A DNA stretch of 64,000 bases from Tomocerus qinae. Its lineage: Eukaryota > Arthropoda > Collembola > Entomobryomorpha > Tomoceridae. The position numbers and the translations under genes were made by a program. The DNA lies in NCBI GenBank assembly GCA_020055645.1, contig CM034548.1, positions 620,001 to 684,000 of the forward strand. The letters are read 5' to 3'. Shown here one piece after another: positions 1 through 10,609 of this stretch. Below the pieces are notes generated by a model. It ran no database searches and was not told the DNA's origin. It saw only the letters and a program-made list of their open reading frames with translations. Within the stretch, counting starts at the first letter, position 1. Every line of letters begins with the position of its first letter.

Positions 1-620
1 ATCAATATGTCAAACATAATTGGATCGGAACTTGGGACAGACCTTCAATTTTTCTAATATCAATTTGGAATATGAATAGTCGGTCGGATGAAATTGTAGC
101 TAGAACAACAAACTACAAACAGTTCAAAGGGCTATCACAATTCATTGAAGGAAAGATGTCGATGTATTCACCCTATATTTTAGAAATTCATGGGCTACTT
201 GGGAGATGAAGCAATTCACTATAGACAGAATTTAATACCGGATAAAGAAAACATAAAACGTTGTAAATTATATGATTTGATTACATACGGTTACATCATA
301 TTACTTAACCTTATTTGACACTGACCATACCTTTAACTTCTCTTTGACTGCTTCATTTACTTTAAATGCATTAAACAAGTCATCAGCATTACAGACATAG
401 GCGTTTCATCTAAATATAATTATTAGGCATTTATTTACCCTTATGTGACTTTATCAAACTTCGCGTCAATTACTTGTACGATTGTAAAACTTCAGTTCTC
501 GGTTATAAAACTACAGTATATGAGGTTGTAAAACTTCACTACACATAGATGTAAAACTTTAGATGTGAAAATTCCTGGATCTCCTTAAAACATCTCCACA
601 CGTTAACTTGACAGTTTTGT
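1..620. other. AT-rich intergenic DNA, no gene seen
   Basis: No exon-like open frame, RNA gene or inverted repeat was recognised. Between about 480 and 575 there are a few degenerate repeats around 'tgtaaaactt', reminiscent of the satellite units at 52-62 kb but too diverged to call an array. Confidence 0.5.
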
Positions 621-1196
621 ATCAATTCTAGGGCTTGTAAACCGAGACGAAAATTCAAAACCCGGGTTTTAAACATTTATTTTTACGCGTAATTATGATG
701 TCCACTGCCAAATTAGAATGATATTTTTAACTTAACACAATCTTTCTTTTATGAAGTACATCAGACAAATACATAAGTCATCAATTTCACAGTATTTTCA
801 GCCGGGACAGGGTGTAGTGGAACATAATATTATATGTTTTCCTACTCCGGCTGATGAAGGATAACACACATTTAGTTTTTATTTAATCTGGACACAACTA
901 GTGTGGGTGTGGCTCCCAATGCCCAAATTTCTATTTCAAGGTATATCCACATTTTATTAATTACCAAAATAATTCCCAAAAAATTGGCAGTTTAACCCTA
1001 AGAGAATGGGTTGTTATTATGATCATCATCTTATGACTTAGGCTCACACTCTGAACTCTGACTTTAGACCACTCCAAAACTTATGAGTGACTTAAGATCA
1101 CCTTTCCTCAAAATCGGTACCACGATATCCTCATCTCAAGACAATCTTATGGCAATATCTTTTGTCCATCTTATCGGTACCATGATCATCGTCTTA

Positions 1197-2206
1197 TGAC
1201 TTAAGATTGTAAAATAACAATCTTAAGTTCGTCTTTCCCAAGACCCCAATTTTGTCGTCTTGAGACGATCTTTCGTCCTTTTTGGTAGGCATTTTCCTCA
1301 ATAAAACGAATGTCCCTTGTGTTGGCTTTATCTCACATCAACAATTTACGAGAACTGTTGCCATAGTTTTCCGGATGAGAATACGGGAGTAGGGAGTGTC
1401 AATAGGAGGGTAATTGGATTGTTGATGAAAATTCAAGTATCCGTAGTAACCCCACTGATTTTGTCTAAAATTTTGCTTTGGCGAGGTCGTAAGATGGACT
1501 TGAGATGAACTTTCTTTGATTTTATGAAAGACGGGACTCAAGGCAAGGCAGTCTTGTGTAAGACGATGTTGTCACAATGATCGTGGTACCGATTTTCAAT
1601 AAGATCTTCGCTGGTCTTAAGATGATCTTACATAAGATAATCTTAAGATGGTCTTATGACGGAGGTTGGTAGTACCACCCTTAAGATAGTCAAATAACAA
1701 TCTTAAGTCCGTCTTTCCCAAGACTCCGATTTTGTCGTCTTGAGACGATCTTTCGTCCTTTTTGGTTGACATTGTCCTCATGTCCCTTGTGTTAGCTTTA
1801 TCTTACATCAACAATTTACAAGAATTGCCAAAACTGTTGCCTTGGTTTTCCGGATGGGAATGCGGCAGGAGGGAGTGTCAATAGGAGGGTAAATTGGATT
1901 TTTGATGTAAATTCAAGTATCCGTAGTAACCCCGCCGATTTTGTCTAAAGTTTTGCACTGACGAGATCATAAGATGGACTTGAGATGAACTTTCCTTGAT
2001 TTAATGAAAGACGGGACTCAAGACAGTCTTGTGTAAGACGATGTTGTCACAATGATCGTGGTACAGATTTTCAATAAGATCTCCACTGGTCTTAAGATGG
2101 TCTCACATAAGATAATCTTAAGATGGTCTCACATAAGATAATCTTAAGATGGTCTCACATAAGATAATCTTAAGATGGTCTTATAACGGAGGCTGGTAGT
2201 ACCACC
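1197..2206. repeat. Duplicated ~490-bp dispersed repeat with 'aatcttaaga' palindromes
   Basis: Two diverged direct copies, about 1197-1680 and 1681-2206, both run from 'aataacaatcttaag' to 'ggttggtagtaccaccct'. A third copy lies at about 43530-43918 inside the SH3 gene. The sequence is full of short palindromic 'cttaaga' and 'tcttaagat' words, and 2095-2180 contains three tandem copies of 'gatggtctcacataagataa'. No coding capacity was found. It is a dispersed, probably non-autonomous, element of unknown class. Confidence 0.65.
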
Positions 2207-2295
2207 CTAAATTCAAGTTGACATTGAGGTGCGACTGTGCGACCATTGAGGTTTTTGTTGTACACAATGGGAAATTGAATTTGGATGCGCTTTCC

Positions 2296-3153
2296 CAGGG
2301 TTACCAGGTATACTTAAATAGCAAGTATATAATACTTAAATTGAGTCATATATTTAAATACCTACAAGCATTTTAAAATACTTAAATTATACTTAAATAT
2401 ACTTAAATGAGCTGAAATAGGTAACAATTTGATTAATTTCATCTTTTAATATTAGAACACATTTTGTTATCGTTCAAGAAATATTCAAATTTTCTCGCTC
2501 TTAGCGCGAATTTCAATGTTTCTTGTTAATCTATCCAGTTTAATTGTCAAATATCTCTTCCAATTTACAAGGAAATCCATTAATCCCCTATCAGTGGAGG
2601 ATATATAGCAAACTTCTCTTCCTCAACTATGTAACCTAACCGTTAAAGCTAGATTACACAAAATTTGTCAAATCATTCTATTCTATAATCGCAGAGTTGA
2701 AAAAATTTACCGGCCTGCTGCCTATATATCTATGTATAGTTGGTAGGGCAGATTTAAATTTTACCGCGTTGATCCAAGGAGTCATTATTACTATACAACA
2801 CCTTTCGAAATCGAGTCGCGTATGCTGCAAGCTACTAGTTATTGATAAATTTTAATGTTGAATTTAAAATTGTTTTCATGCTTCGCGCGTATTCTTCAAT
2901 TGATGTCCTCACTTTTCTATGTAATAACATGTACGAATATTAATTTCAAAACACTTAATTTACGTTATTTTTGGTTTATTTTCATCAAAACACCATAAAT
3001 TTGTTAGCTGAGCACATATAATAGCTCCAAATGCGGTTGTATGACATTTGAAAGCATTTACTAAGACGCGCCCTTCGGGAGCGAGTTGGTAATATTAAAT
3101 GGCTTTCGTTAATCAGGGTACTTAAATTCGCTGAAGAAAATCTGGTAACCCTG
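2296..3153. mobile_element. Nested hAT-like element
   Basis: Terminal inverted repeats CAGGGTTACCAG (2296) and its complement (ending 3153) enclose 858 bp of AT-rich sequence rich in 'acttaaat'. The flanking 8-mers gcgctttc and gcgttcac are similar but not identical, so a decayed 8-bp duplication is possible but unproven. It sits inside the 629-3318 element, so it is probably the younger insertion. Confidence 0.5.
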
Positions 3154-3724
3154 GCGTTCACTATGAGAATACATTTTTTGATATTATTTCCTGTTTAAAT
3201 ATTCGCAACATGCGTAAAACCTGGTAATCTGAATTTCGTATTTAACTAGTAAAAACCCGGGTTGGTCAATTGCAAAATCCGGTTTCCGGGTACCCGAAAT
3301 CCGGGTTTACAAGCCCTAATCAATTCAGGTTTGTGATTAAATTACACATTACACAGTAATAATAATTTTTAGCTTACGGCTCTGTGATTCTCTTTTCAAC
3401 AGGAAATGCTTCTATGATAACTAAAGTATTGTCATGTAAAATCTCAGGTGCATAAACAGCCTTATCCAAACCCGAACTTTCAAGAAAACGGGCACAACAT
3501 AATTACATGATTTGGTAGGAAGGGAAATCATGTATGACGTAGCCATCCACATTGTAGTTTGGATCCTTCTCCTACGAACACGTGAGTAACTTACAGCTTT
3601 TCCAAAACTTTTAAGGTTTCTATTCATTCTAGCTGCAAACCTGCGTGTGGAACATGCGTATGGAATTCTGTAGGTATTGTTGTATAAATGTTTGTATGTA
3701 TGCTCTTATCGTTTTGTAATGATT

Positions 3725-4576
3725 AAGGAGATGAAGCAAGTTGGTCTGGAATTAAACTTTACAAAGACAAAGTTTATGGTGTTTCACTCAGAACATGATA
3801 AAAATGTGCATGAAGAAGTAAGTATGACCTGAAATGGGGTGAATAGAGAGGGTATATGAGTTTAAATATCTTGGGGTCACGCTGGATCACCATCTAAAAT
3901 ATAATGCTCACTTTCAAGTGGTGGAAAGTAAACTGAATAGAGCAATACAAGCACTACACACTATAAAACGTATGGTCCCGTTGAAAATATTTACCCAACT
4001 AGTAAACATTTTCATATACTCCATTACGGACTATTCACTAATGGTAGGGGGTCCAGCAAGGATAAAAGAACTTGGTAAACTACAAACAAAAATAAATGCA
4101 TTGTCAGTGACGAGGGCCAAACCCATCCTTAAATAAGTTCTATAAAAAAGTTATTGGAACATAGGTTTAAGCCACAATCCACTGTAAATCCAAAATGTAA
4201 AAAACAACATGCTAAAATAGACTATTGGCATATTCTAGAAAAACATAATCTAATCTATTGACTGTTACAGAAAGACTTGACTATCTCACACTGTCTAGTG
4301 CATATAAGATTATAGCTTTTAGTGAGCCTATTATGTCAATGTCAAATTGGTATGTATGTATTCAATGATAGGGAAAGGAAGACTAGACAAGCTCCTGACT
4401 TGGTTAAGCACCCTTTTAGGACAAACATTATGTTAAATACAGTAAAGCATCATGCAATAAATTGTTGGAATAACTTACCTTTAGAATTAAAACAATGTAA
4501 AATGTTGACATTTACATTTAAAAATAAATTATCTGAATATATTTTATATAGTAGGAAAAATGAATATGTATATTAA
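3725..4576 (+). pseudogene. Decayed LINE reverse transcriptase, C-terminal part
   Basis: Broken frames on the + strand translate to the region after the catalytic motifs of a non-LTR reverse transcriptase. A piece with 'LNFTKTKFMVF' (the NxxKT motif) lies at about 3745-3785. 'YEFKYLGVTLD' and a Leu/Ile-rich thumb containing 'LHTIKRMVPLK' follow at 3855-4136. The C-terminal 'CWNNLPLELK' segment is at 4322-4576. Frameshifts and a stop separate the pieces, and no catalytic FADD box or endonuclease is left, so this is a 5'-truncated dead copy. Its closest relative in the window is the - strand fragment at 25.2-26.8 kb, which shares the FKYLG and LHTIKR blocks. The region 3327-3724 just upstream shows nothing recognisable. 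Confidence 0.7.
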
Positions 4577-5756
4577 TTTTAAGCAATTCGGGCAGTACCT
4601 AGCATTTGAAAATTACGGATGGATTTGTGGGAACGACTAGGACCGTCTAATACAGTAAAGTATGTAACAATTTTATGCTATGTATGCTATATGTTAAATA
4701 CTTTCGGTGAGTGCAATGGGAGAGCGAGCAGTATTGGTATAATATTGAGTTACAATTTTGGCAATTTAAATAAATTGAGCATTGAAACATTTCACCACAC
4801 TTAGGCATTAAAAATTGGTCTACTAATTATTCAACGCTCTATTGCTATGCGCAGTCAGTTAAAATTTAGTTATTCCAACATTTTTCTAGCACACTGTGCT
4901 AGGTCTGCAGCTAGTACTTATTACATACAAGATAATCCGAAAGTCGAAGGGTTAGGGTAATCCCGGCCTGTTGAGCTTTATGCATACATAAAAATGTATA
5001 AGTAAAATGTATTAGTTCATGAAGAATGATCACTTTAAAAAGGTGACTGTTTGTTCCGAATGAATCAATAAGAAAAGATAGATTTATTAAGGTACATAGC
5101 TATTATATACCCTAAGAAATGGGTTGGTAAATCTAAATTGATAAAGTAAACAAACTGAATAATGAAAGAGAACGGAAAAGGGAGGGATTATAAAGTACAT
5201 TCACTTTCATAACCTATAGAATGCTTTAGTAACAAATAAAACCTAATTTAAATCAATCAAACTTAAATAAACGTATGTTTGACAATCTTAAAGCTGGTTT
5301 AAATTAGGTTAGGTATGTTATAAATCAAAGTTTTGGTTTTTGCAATTACATAAATCTTAGGCATTTTACGTATATCCGGTCTGTACAAATGTCATGTAAC
5401 GTATATGTAGTAGACTGGGAGGGATCTAATGTCCCTCTCAGACTAGATTGGGAGGAATAGCTCTGTGACTCTAGAGGTCCCGAACCATGAGGTTTCAGTC
5501 TGGGAGGGATATGTCGTAAAGGATTGATATCAATGATCCTATGTGTATAAGTGATTAGAACATAAATTTTCAAATATCGCAGATTTTAGGTTACACTTAC
5601 ATTTTTTATTTATTTTAATGATTATTTTCTATAATACTCATAAATATTAGGTACTAGTAAAGTTACCCGTCCTACGGACGGGATAGTAACAGCACGCTTG
5701 AATTCCTTAAAAAATTTCAAAATTTTCAAGAGTAAAATTTGTAAAATTTATTCTGA
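4577..5756. other. Intergenic DNA, no gene seen
   Basis: About 4850-4930 carries a short repeat ('gcgcagtcag...tctagcacac...tgtgctagg') found again at about 24555-24620. This suggests both belong to the tail of one element family. The rest is AT-rich with no supported exon. Confidence 0.45.
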
Positions 5757-5820
5757 TAAATGTGGAGTGATATGTCGAGTAGAATATGAAGTAAGTGTGG
5801 AGTAGAATATGGAGTGATGT
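5757..5820. repeat. 23-bp minisatellite, left remnant
   Basis: About 2.5 copies of a unit like 'gtgtggagtagaatatggag'. The same unit forms a longer array at 10346-10590, on the other side of the LINE. The two parts were one array before the LINE inserted. Confidence 0.75.
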
Positions 5821-6009
5821 ATAATTTATTAATCAATATAAAGCTTCATTGATTACAATTCACACTTATCATCAAGCAGTTCACAAGTATAGATAAATAT
5901 TACGTAACTTACAATTTCCTCAGTCATATATATAGTGTAGTGTAAAAATATATTTGAACTTTTCCCAACCAATCAAAACGTACTAAGCGTATTTTCAACC
6001 ATTTCTCAT

Positions 6010-6486
6010 TTAATATTCTCTAACAAAATTCCTTATTCGCATTGCAATTTTCCAGTATACGTAAATTTTTATAGCCGTTTCCTTATTTATATTACTAATT
6101 ACTTTATAATACATATCGTTATCGTAAGAACAATTAAAAACCGTGAGGTACTTATTTCTAGGTTTCTGGTAATGAGGACATCGACACATGACATGGTACT
6201 CATCCTCTAATTCATTTAGGTTGCACATATCACATTTACTATTGTTATATATTTTACTACCTAACAGATGTATAGATTTTCCGTTTATACTTACGTTACA
6301 TAATCCCGAACGAATCTGACATATAAGCCTTATTATGTAAAGAGGAATGCTGGAACTTAGATAACAATTAATTTTTTCTTTCGTGCATATCATGTAGTAC
6401 AAGTTATTTGAGTTATTGTATTCTAACATTTTGTTTACATCATGCTCCATTAAATCTAGTTTATAATTTTGCAATGTACTTTTTAG
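6010..6486 (-). pseudogene. LINE ORF2 C-terminal segment, separated by a frameshift
   Basis: This frame continues the ORF2 protein after the main frame stops at 6461. It encodes about 155 residues with a Cys/His motif, CDMCNLNELEDEYHVMCRC. That motif has the C-x2-C...H-x4-C layout typical of the zinc-knuckle-like tail of LINE ORF2 proteins. The overlap with the upstream frame (about 6461-6486) includes a run of five A residues on the coding strand. A one-base slip there would join the two frames. Either a mutation has inactivated the copy or a programmed shift is used; a single copy cannot tell these apart. Confidence 0.75.
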
Positions 6487-9382
6487 AACACCTCATATAT
6501 TTTGGATCCTGTGAGTCCCATAAATCTTCTAACTTCCTTTCATATAAGTACGTTTTTAATTGCACTACCCAATTCAACTCTGGTTTACCCATATCAGATA
6601 CATTAATTAATTTATTGTACATACTTCTCATTAAAGATTCCTGTGGCATTTCCAGCACCCGAATTAAAAATTTTAGTATTATCTTTAATAGCTGAACTTG
6701 TATGTTTTCAATACCCGTTTCTAATCTTATATACCAATGTGGAGTGTGCCTTGGAAGATACAATATTTTTCTCATAAACCTAGCTTGGAATTTACTGATT
6801 TCATCGATATGGTTTAGCCCCCAAATTGTTATACCATAGAAAATTACAGATCTCCCTAGCGTATTAAAAAGATTTTCGATGACCTTCATTGAGTTAATTT
6901 TAGTCTTATTAATCAATGTAGACACATTGGTAATGGCATGGTTTCCCTTAGATACAAAATAATTTTTACTTACAGAGTGTTTTGCCGTATAGCTAAAGGG
7001 TACTCCCAAATAAACGTAATTATTGACAATGTCAATACCATTAGCTCCCCAATAGAATCTTAGTTTTGTGCTTATTATTCCTCCTCTTCTAAAAACAACA
7101 ACTTTCGTCTTACCTAAATTAACTATCAAATTGTTTTCCTCAAAATACGATTTTAATTTATTTATCTTACGTTGGAGATTTATCGGAGTGTCCGCAATTA
7201 AACAGATATCGTCCGCAAAAAGGAGCATGTGTAGCGTTTGTTTTCCTATGTAGATTCCTGGAATCCCCATTTCATCGATTGTTGTCACTACATCCTCCAG
7301 AAAAAGTGTAAACAATTTGGGCGAGAGTGTCTCCCCCTGGGGACAAGATTTTTCTAGGTTAAAGATGTCCGAAATTCCATTTGCTCTAATACACGCGTTG
7401 ACAAGTTCATATATGGCTTTTATAACATTTAGAAACTTAGTGCTGATTCCTGCCTTCTCTAGTTTGGCCCAAAGGAGTGGGTGTTCAATCGTGCAGAATG
7501 CTTGGCTCAAATCCACAAAAAGAGTGTAAACCTTCCTTCCTTTTATTCTTAATCTGTATTGAATTAAAGAGTTCAAAATAAAAATCTGGTCGATCGTGCC
7601 CGTATTAGCTTTGAATCCGGCTTGGAATGCTGATATTTTTCCATGTACATTGCACCAAGAGCTTAAACGATTGCACAAAAGAGCGGTAAACAGTTTCAGT
7701 GTTGTATTGGCTAGGGAAATCGGTCTATAATTATCTGGTTCTTGGCTGTCTCCTTTTTTGAATATGGGAACTATCACTATTGTGGTCCAGTCGGTTGGGA
7801 TTTTTTCCGGGTTGGCGAATAGGTCATTATAAATTTTGAGGAGTTCAATTTTCGCATTACTAGTTAAGTTTTTCAAAACTTCATTTGGGATCCCGTCCGC
7901 TCCTGGTGCCTTATGTGATGATAGTTTTTTAATGGCTACGCATAACTCGAACATTGTGAATTCCTTGTCCAGTGATTCCTCTTTGATCTCTACATTATTG
8001 GGAGTAACTTGTGTTGGAACACTACTGGTAAACATGTTTTGAAAATGCTCTTTCCATTTTTCAATTGGTATTTTATTTTCGACGCATGCAGATCTCTTTC
8101 TGTAGATGTTCATTGCGGTCCAAAATTCTTTTCCAAATTGTTTAGAGTTTTGTATTGCTTCTAACAGCTGATCAAAGTACTCCTTCTTTTTAAGTTCCAC
8201 TATATCTGTGAAGTGTTTCTTACTTGTTATATAAGCTTGTACAACTTCGTTGTGTAATGTAGGGTCCAAGATTGGGTTGGAGGCTCTTAATGATTTCAGT
8301 TTCTTTTGTAGGTCGGACTTAGCCAATTTGCAATCATTGTCGTACCATTTTGGTTGGCTAATATTTTGTTTCCCGATTGTTTTTTCCGTCTTTAAACCAC
8401 AAAAAGTAGCCGCTTGATGAATCATGTTACACAGCTGATCAATATTCAAATTAATGTCTTCGTCAATCCTTTCGAAGATGTCATTTAAAATCAATTGGAA
8501 GTTGTCCCTTTTTTTCTCGTCCCATGCAATTGATTTTATTTTGAACACTTCTGCTTCAGTTTTTTCTTCGTTGTCCTCTCTTGGCATTATTAGCTGAATG
8601 GGGAAGTGCTTTGAGTAGGCCGAGTCCAAGACACTAAAATCCAACAGTTGGTCAAACTGAATTCCTGCTGATGTTATACACAAATCAATTACGCTGCTTC
8701 CATTTTCATCAATGTGTGTAAAACTCCCTTCAGTGTCCCCTCTGGTAGTCCCGTTTATTATTTGATGAGAGTTTTCTTCACAGATTTGAACTATTTTCTT
8801 TCCACGATCATTCACTACACCATCCTGACTCTTTCTTACTAGGTTTCTGTCGTCATCAATTATTATATCACTTCCCAGTCTTCCTATTCTTCCGTTCAAA
8901 TCTCCCAATAAAACATATTTCTTATCCATATTTTCTTCAAACCTGCTTTCTAGCATTTCAATCACCTTTTCCCCCGTTTTCGATGGTGGTGCATAGAGAA
9001 AGTCGATTTCTAGATTTTCTTGCTTAGGCTGTTTGAGTCTGACGGTTATTGAGTGTGTTGTACTATCCGCGATTGATACAGCTGATTTTAAATTTTTCTT
9101 TGCACCTAGGAGGAAGCCAGACATTTTTCTACCCTTTTCATATATTTTGTATGGATCCACGGTGCTTACGTCATATTTATTGGTCAGATTATTGAACACT
9201 ATTTTTGAGCATTTTTCACTAATATTATCACTCCAAGTTTCTGCTAGACAAAAAATGTCTGGGTCAAAATTTATTACTTCTTGTATTTTTTCGTTTGGGT
9301 TTTTCAACATTCCGTTGACATTCCAATAGAGAATTTTTAAATTTCCTTTTTCGCTTTTACGGTTGACTGGTTGGGTCCTGTC
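6461..9382 (-). CDS. LINE ORF2: apurinic-type endonuclease and reverse transcriptase
   Basis: This enzyme nicks target DNA and copies the element RNA there. Counting from the first Met (9310), the endonuclease shows LAETW (22-26, catalytic Glu), GDLNGR (136-141), SSVIDL (about 205-210) and SKHFP (233-237). The N-terminal motif WNVNG lies just upstream of that Met, so the natural protein must begin before 9310. The frame is open back to 9382 but has no ATG there. The reverse transcriptase follows: SSHKAPGADGIPNE (about 464-477), the palm Asp of motif A in FVDLSQAFC (598-606), SCPQGETLSP (about 655-664) and FADD (698-701). Motif A reads AFC where LINE enzymes usually have AFD, a possible damaging change. 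The frame stops at 6461, before the zinc-knuckle tail. The 72-bp link to ORF1 is in frame. Confidence 0.9.
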   Translation of the reverse strand, partial: DRTQPVNRKSEKGNLKILYWNVNGMLKNPNEKIQEVINFDPDIFCLAETWSDNISEKCSKIVFNNLTNKYDVSTVDPYKIYEKGRKMSGFLLGAKKNLKSAVSIADSTTHSITVRLKQPKQENLEIDFLYAPPSKTGEKVIEMLESRFEENMDKKYVLLGDLNGRIGRLGSDIIIDDDRNLVRKSQDGVVNDRGKKIVQICEENSHQIINGTTRGDTEGSFTHIDENGSSVIDLCITSAGIQFDQLLDFSVLDSAYSKHFPIQLIMPREDNEEKTEAEVFKIKSIAWDEKKRDNFQLILNDIFERIDEDINLNIDQLCNMIHQAATFCGLKTEKTIGKQNISQPKWYDNDCKLAKSDLQKKLKSLRASNPILDPTLHNEVVQAYITSKKHFTDIVELKKKEYFDQLLEAIQNSKQFGKEFWTAMNIYRKRSACVENKIPIEKWKEHFQNMFTSSVPTQVTPNNVEIKEESLDKEFTMFELCVAIKKLSSHKAPGADGIPNEVLKNLTSNAKIELLKIYNDLFANPEKIPTDWTTIVIVPIFKKGDSQEPDNYRPISLANTTLKLFTALLCNRLSSWCNVHGKISAFQAGFKANTGTIDQIFILNSLIQYRLRIKGRKVYTLFVDLSQAFCTIEHPLLWAKLEKAGISTKFLNVIKAIYELVNACIRANGISDIFNLEKSCPQGETLSPKLFTLFLEDVVTTIDEMGIPGIYIGKQTLHMLLFADDICLIADTPINLQRKINKLKSYFEENNLIVNLGKTKVVVFRRGGIISTKLRFYWGANGIDIVNNYVYLGVPFSYTAKHSVSKNYFVSKGNHAITNVSTLINKTKINSMKVIENLFNTLGRSVIFYGITIWGLNHIDEISKFQARFMRKILYLPRHTPHWYIRLETGIENIQVQLLKIILKFLIRVLEMPQESLMRSMYNKLINVSDMGKPELNWVVQLKTYLYERKLEDLWDSQDPKYMRCSKKYIAKL

Positions 9383-10129
9383 CTATCGAGCTTCATTATT
9401 CAATTTTGGTGGCCACCAGGAATTCCCCCCTGTCGTATTTAGAGTCTGGCTTAATTGACTTGCTTTGCTGAAGTTGGGTACTTGGAACTGGGGAAAACTC
9501 GTCTCTGTGGTACTTGTTTCTACTTGCATCTGAGCATCAGCTGATTTTTTAGAATTTCTCTCTTCTCGTTGTCTGTTTCTTACGGATAGCGGCAGGTCAG
9601 CATTAATGTATACTTCTCTCGTCCTCACGTCCTTACGAAGCTCAAACCTATTTTTGAAGACTAAATTTCTGTCATGTTCACGAACGAAACCCACAACGAT
9701 TGGTCTGTTGACTCCCATTCTGAATTTTGTTATCCGTTTTACAATGTCGATTTGTATATTGTTGAGTTTGAGATCTTGAATTAATGAGGAGACCTTTTCG
9801 TAGCATACGTCTTCAGGTTCGTTTTCCTCGTCCATTATTCCCCTAATTATTAACTTTCTTCTTTTTAGCTCCATTTCCATCTGCTCGTTCTTCTGTTCAA
9901 GATGTGCAACTTTATCCTGAAGTTCCCCGATTTTTTGCTTACATTTCTCGTTGTCCTCCTTGAGCCCTGATACATCTTTGTGAATTTCATCTATTTTTGT
10001 CATCTTTGCCAGTATCATGTCAAGTTTTTGACTGTCGGTTAGTTGCGATAGGTTCACTGTCCCTTCCATCCTGGCTTTCTTGGTGTCTGGTTCTGGTCCG
10101 CTTTTAGTAGGAGTGTGACCTAGGCCCAT
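9383..10129 (-). CDS. LINE ORF1: nucleic-acid-binding coiled-coil protein
   Basis: This 248-residue protein would bind element RNA in a ribonucleoprotein particle. Residues about 30-90 are heptad-patterned and rich in Lys, Glu and Leu (DEIHKDVSGLKEDNEKC and onward), a clear coiled coil. From about residue 92, 'KLIIRGI' starts an RRM-like fold followed by a basic segment (RPIVVGFV, EVYINADLP, RNRQREERNSKK), the layout of ORF1 proteins of L1-like LINEs. There is no CCHC knuckle. The tail is Ser/Thr/Gln-rich and ends WWPPKLNNEAR before a TAG stop. That stop is in the same frame as ORF2, with no Met between them. The 5' leader before the start (10130-10345) has no other large frame. Confidence 0.82.
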   Translation of the reverse strand: MGLGHTPTKSGPEPDTKKARMEGTVNLSQLTDSQKLDMILAKMTKIDEIHKDVSGLKEDNEKCKQKIGELQDKVAHLEQKNEQMEMELKRRKLIIRGIMDEENEPEDVCYEKVSSLIQDLKLNNIQIDIVKRITKFRMGVNRPIVVGFVREHDRNLVFKNRFELRKDVRTREVYINADLPLSVRNRQREERNSKKSADAQMQVETSTTETSFPQFQVPNFSKASQLSQTLNTTGGNSWWPPKLNNEAR

Positions 10130-10345
10130 AATAGACTTATGCAGTATTGTTTATCCACCCGAGCTGTTTATGTGTTTTGCCAGTCCGTTTATCCAAATAT
10201 AGTGTTATCGAGTTAAATTTACTTGCCTTTTTGCTGTCCCAGCCTTAGCGTTGACTTCGTATGGCTTTTGCTATACTATAATTTTGCTAGGGCTGGGTTT
10301 TTGATGTCTATTTCTATCCCACCCTTTTTTCCCCTTTCAGTAGTG

Positions 10346-10590
10346 ATATGGAGTGATGTGTGGAGTGGAATATGGGGCAAGTGTGGAGTGGAATGAGAGG
10401 CAAGTGTAGAGTAGAATATGGAGTACGTGTGGAGTGGAATATGGATTAAATGTGGATTAGTAAGTGTGGAGTAGAATATGGAGTAAGTGTGGATTAGTAA
10501 GTGTTGAGTAGAATATGGAGTAAGTGTTGAGTAGAATATGGAGTAAGTGTGGAGTACAATACAGAGTAGAACATAGAGTAGTGTAAGTAG
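10346..10590. repeat. 23-bp minisatellite, right part
   Basis: About ten diverged copies of a 23-bp unit resembling 'gtgtggagtagaatatggag' plus 'taa'. Internal deletions produce shorter units ('gtgtggattagtaa'). The first 14 bp are the right-hand copy of the LINE target duplication. Confidence 0.8.
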
Positions 10591-10609
10591 TACAAACCTC
10601 AAGGGAGCG

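Larger units (their letters stand above)
629..3318. mobile_element. hAT-like DNA element, non-autonomous, with nested insertions
   Basis: The ends are inverted repeats: TAGGGCTTGTAAACC at 629 and its complement ending at 3318. Both arms continue into 'aacccggg'-rich sequence. The 8-bp direct repeat ATCAATTC flanks the element at 621-628 and 3319-3326. An 8-bp target duplication with short terminal inverted repeats is the hallmark of the hAT superfamily. No transposase reading frame is visible inside. The 2.69-kb length is inflated by an internal 0.5-kb duplication (about 1.2-2.2 kb) and by a nested element at 2296-3153. Class assignment rests on the target duplication size and the termini only. 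Confidence 0.72.
5821..10345 (-). mobile_element. Near full-length non-LTR retrotransposon (APE-type LINE)
   Basis: The - strand holds, in order, a 5' leader (10345 to about 10130), ORF1 (10129-9383), ORF2 with endonuclease and reverse transcriptase (9382-6461), a frameshifted C-terminal continuation (to 6010) and a short 3' region to 5821. The 14-bp sequence ATATGGAGTGATGT is present on both sides (5807-5820 and 10346-10359), as expected of a target-site duplication. Both flanks belong to the same 23-bp minisatellite, so the element inserted into a tandem array. Completeness and the clean duplication indicate a fairly recent insertion. ORF1 ends in a stop that is in frame with ORF2, and ORF2 has a frameshift near its end. 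The clade was not assigned. Confidence 0.85.
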
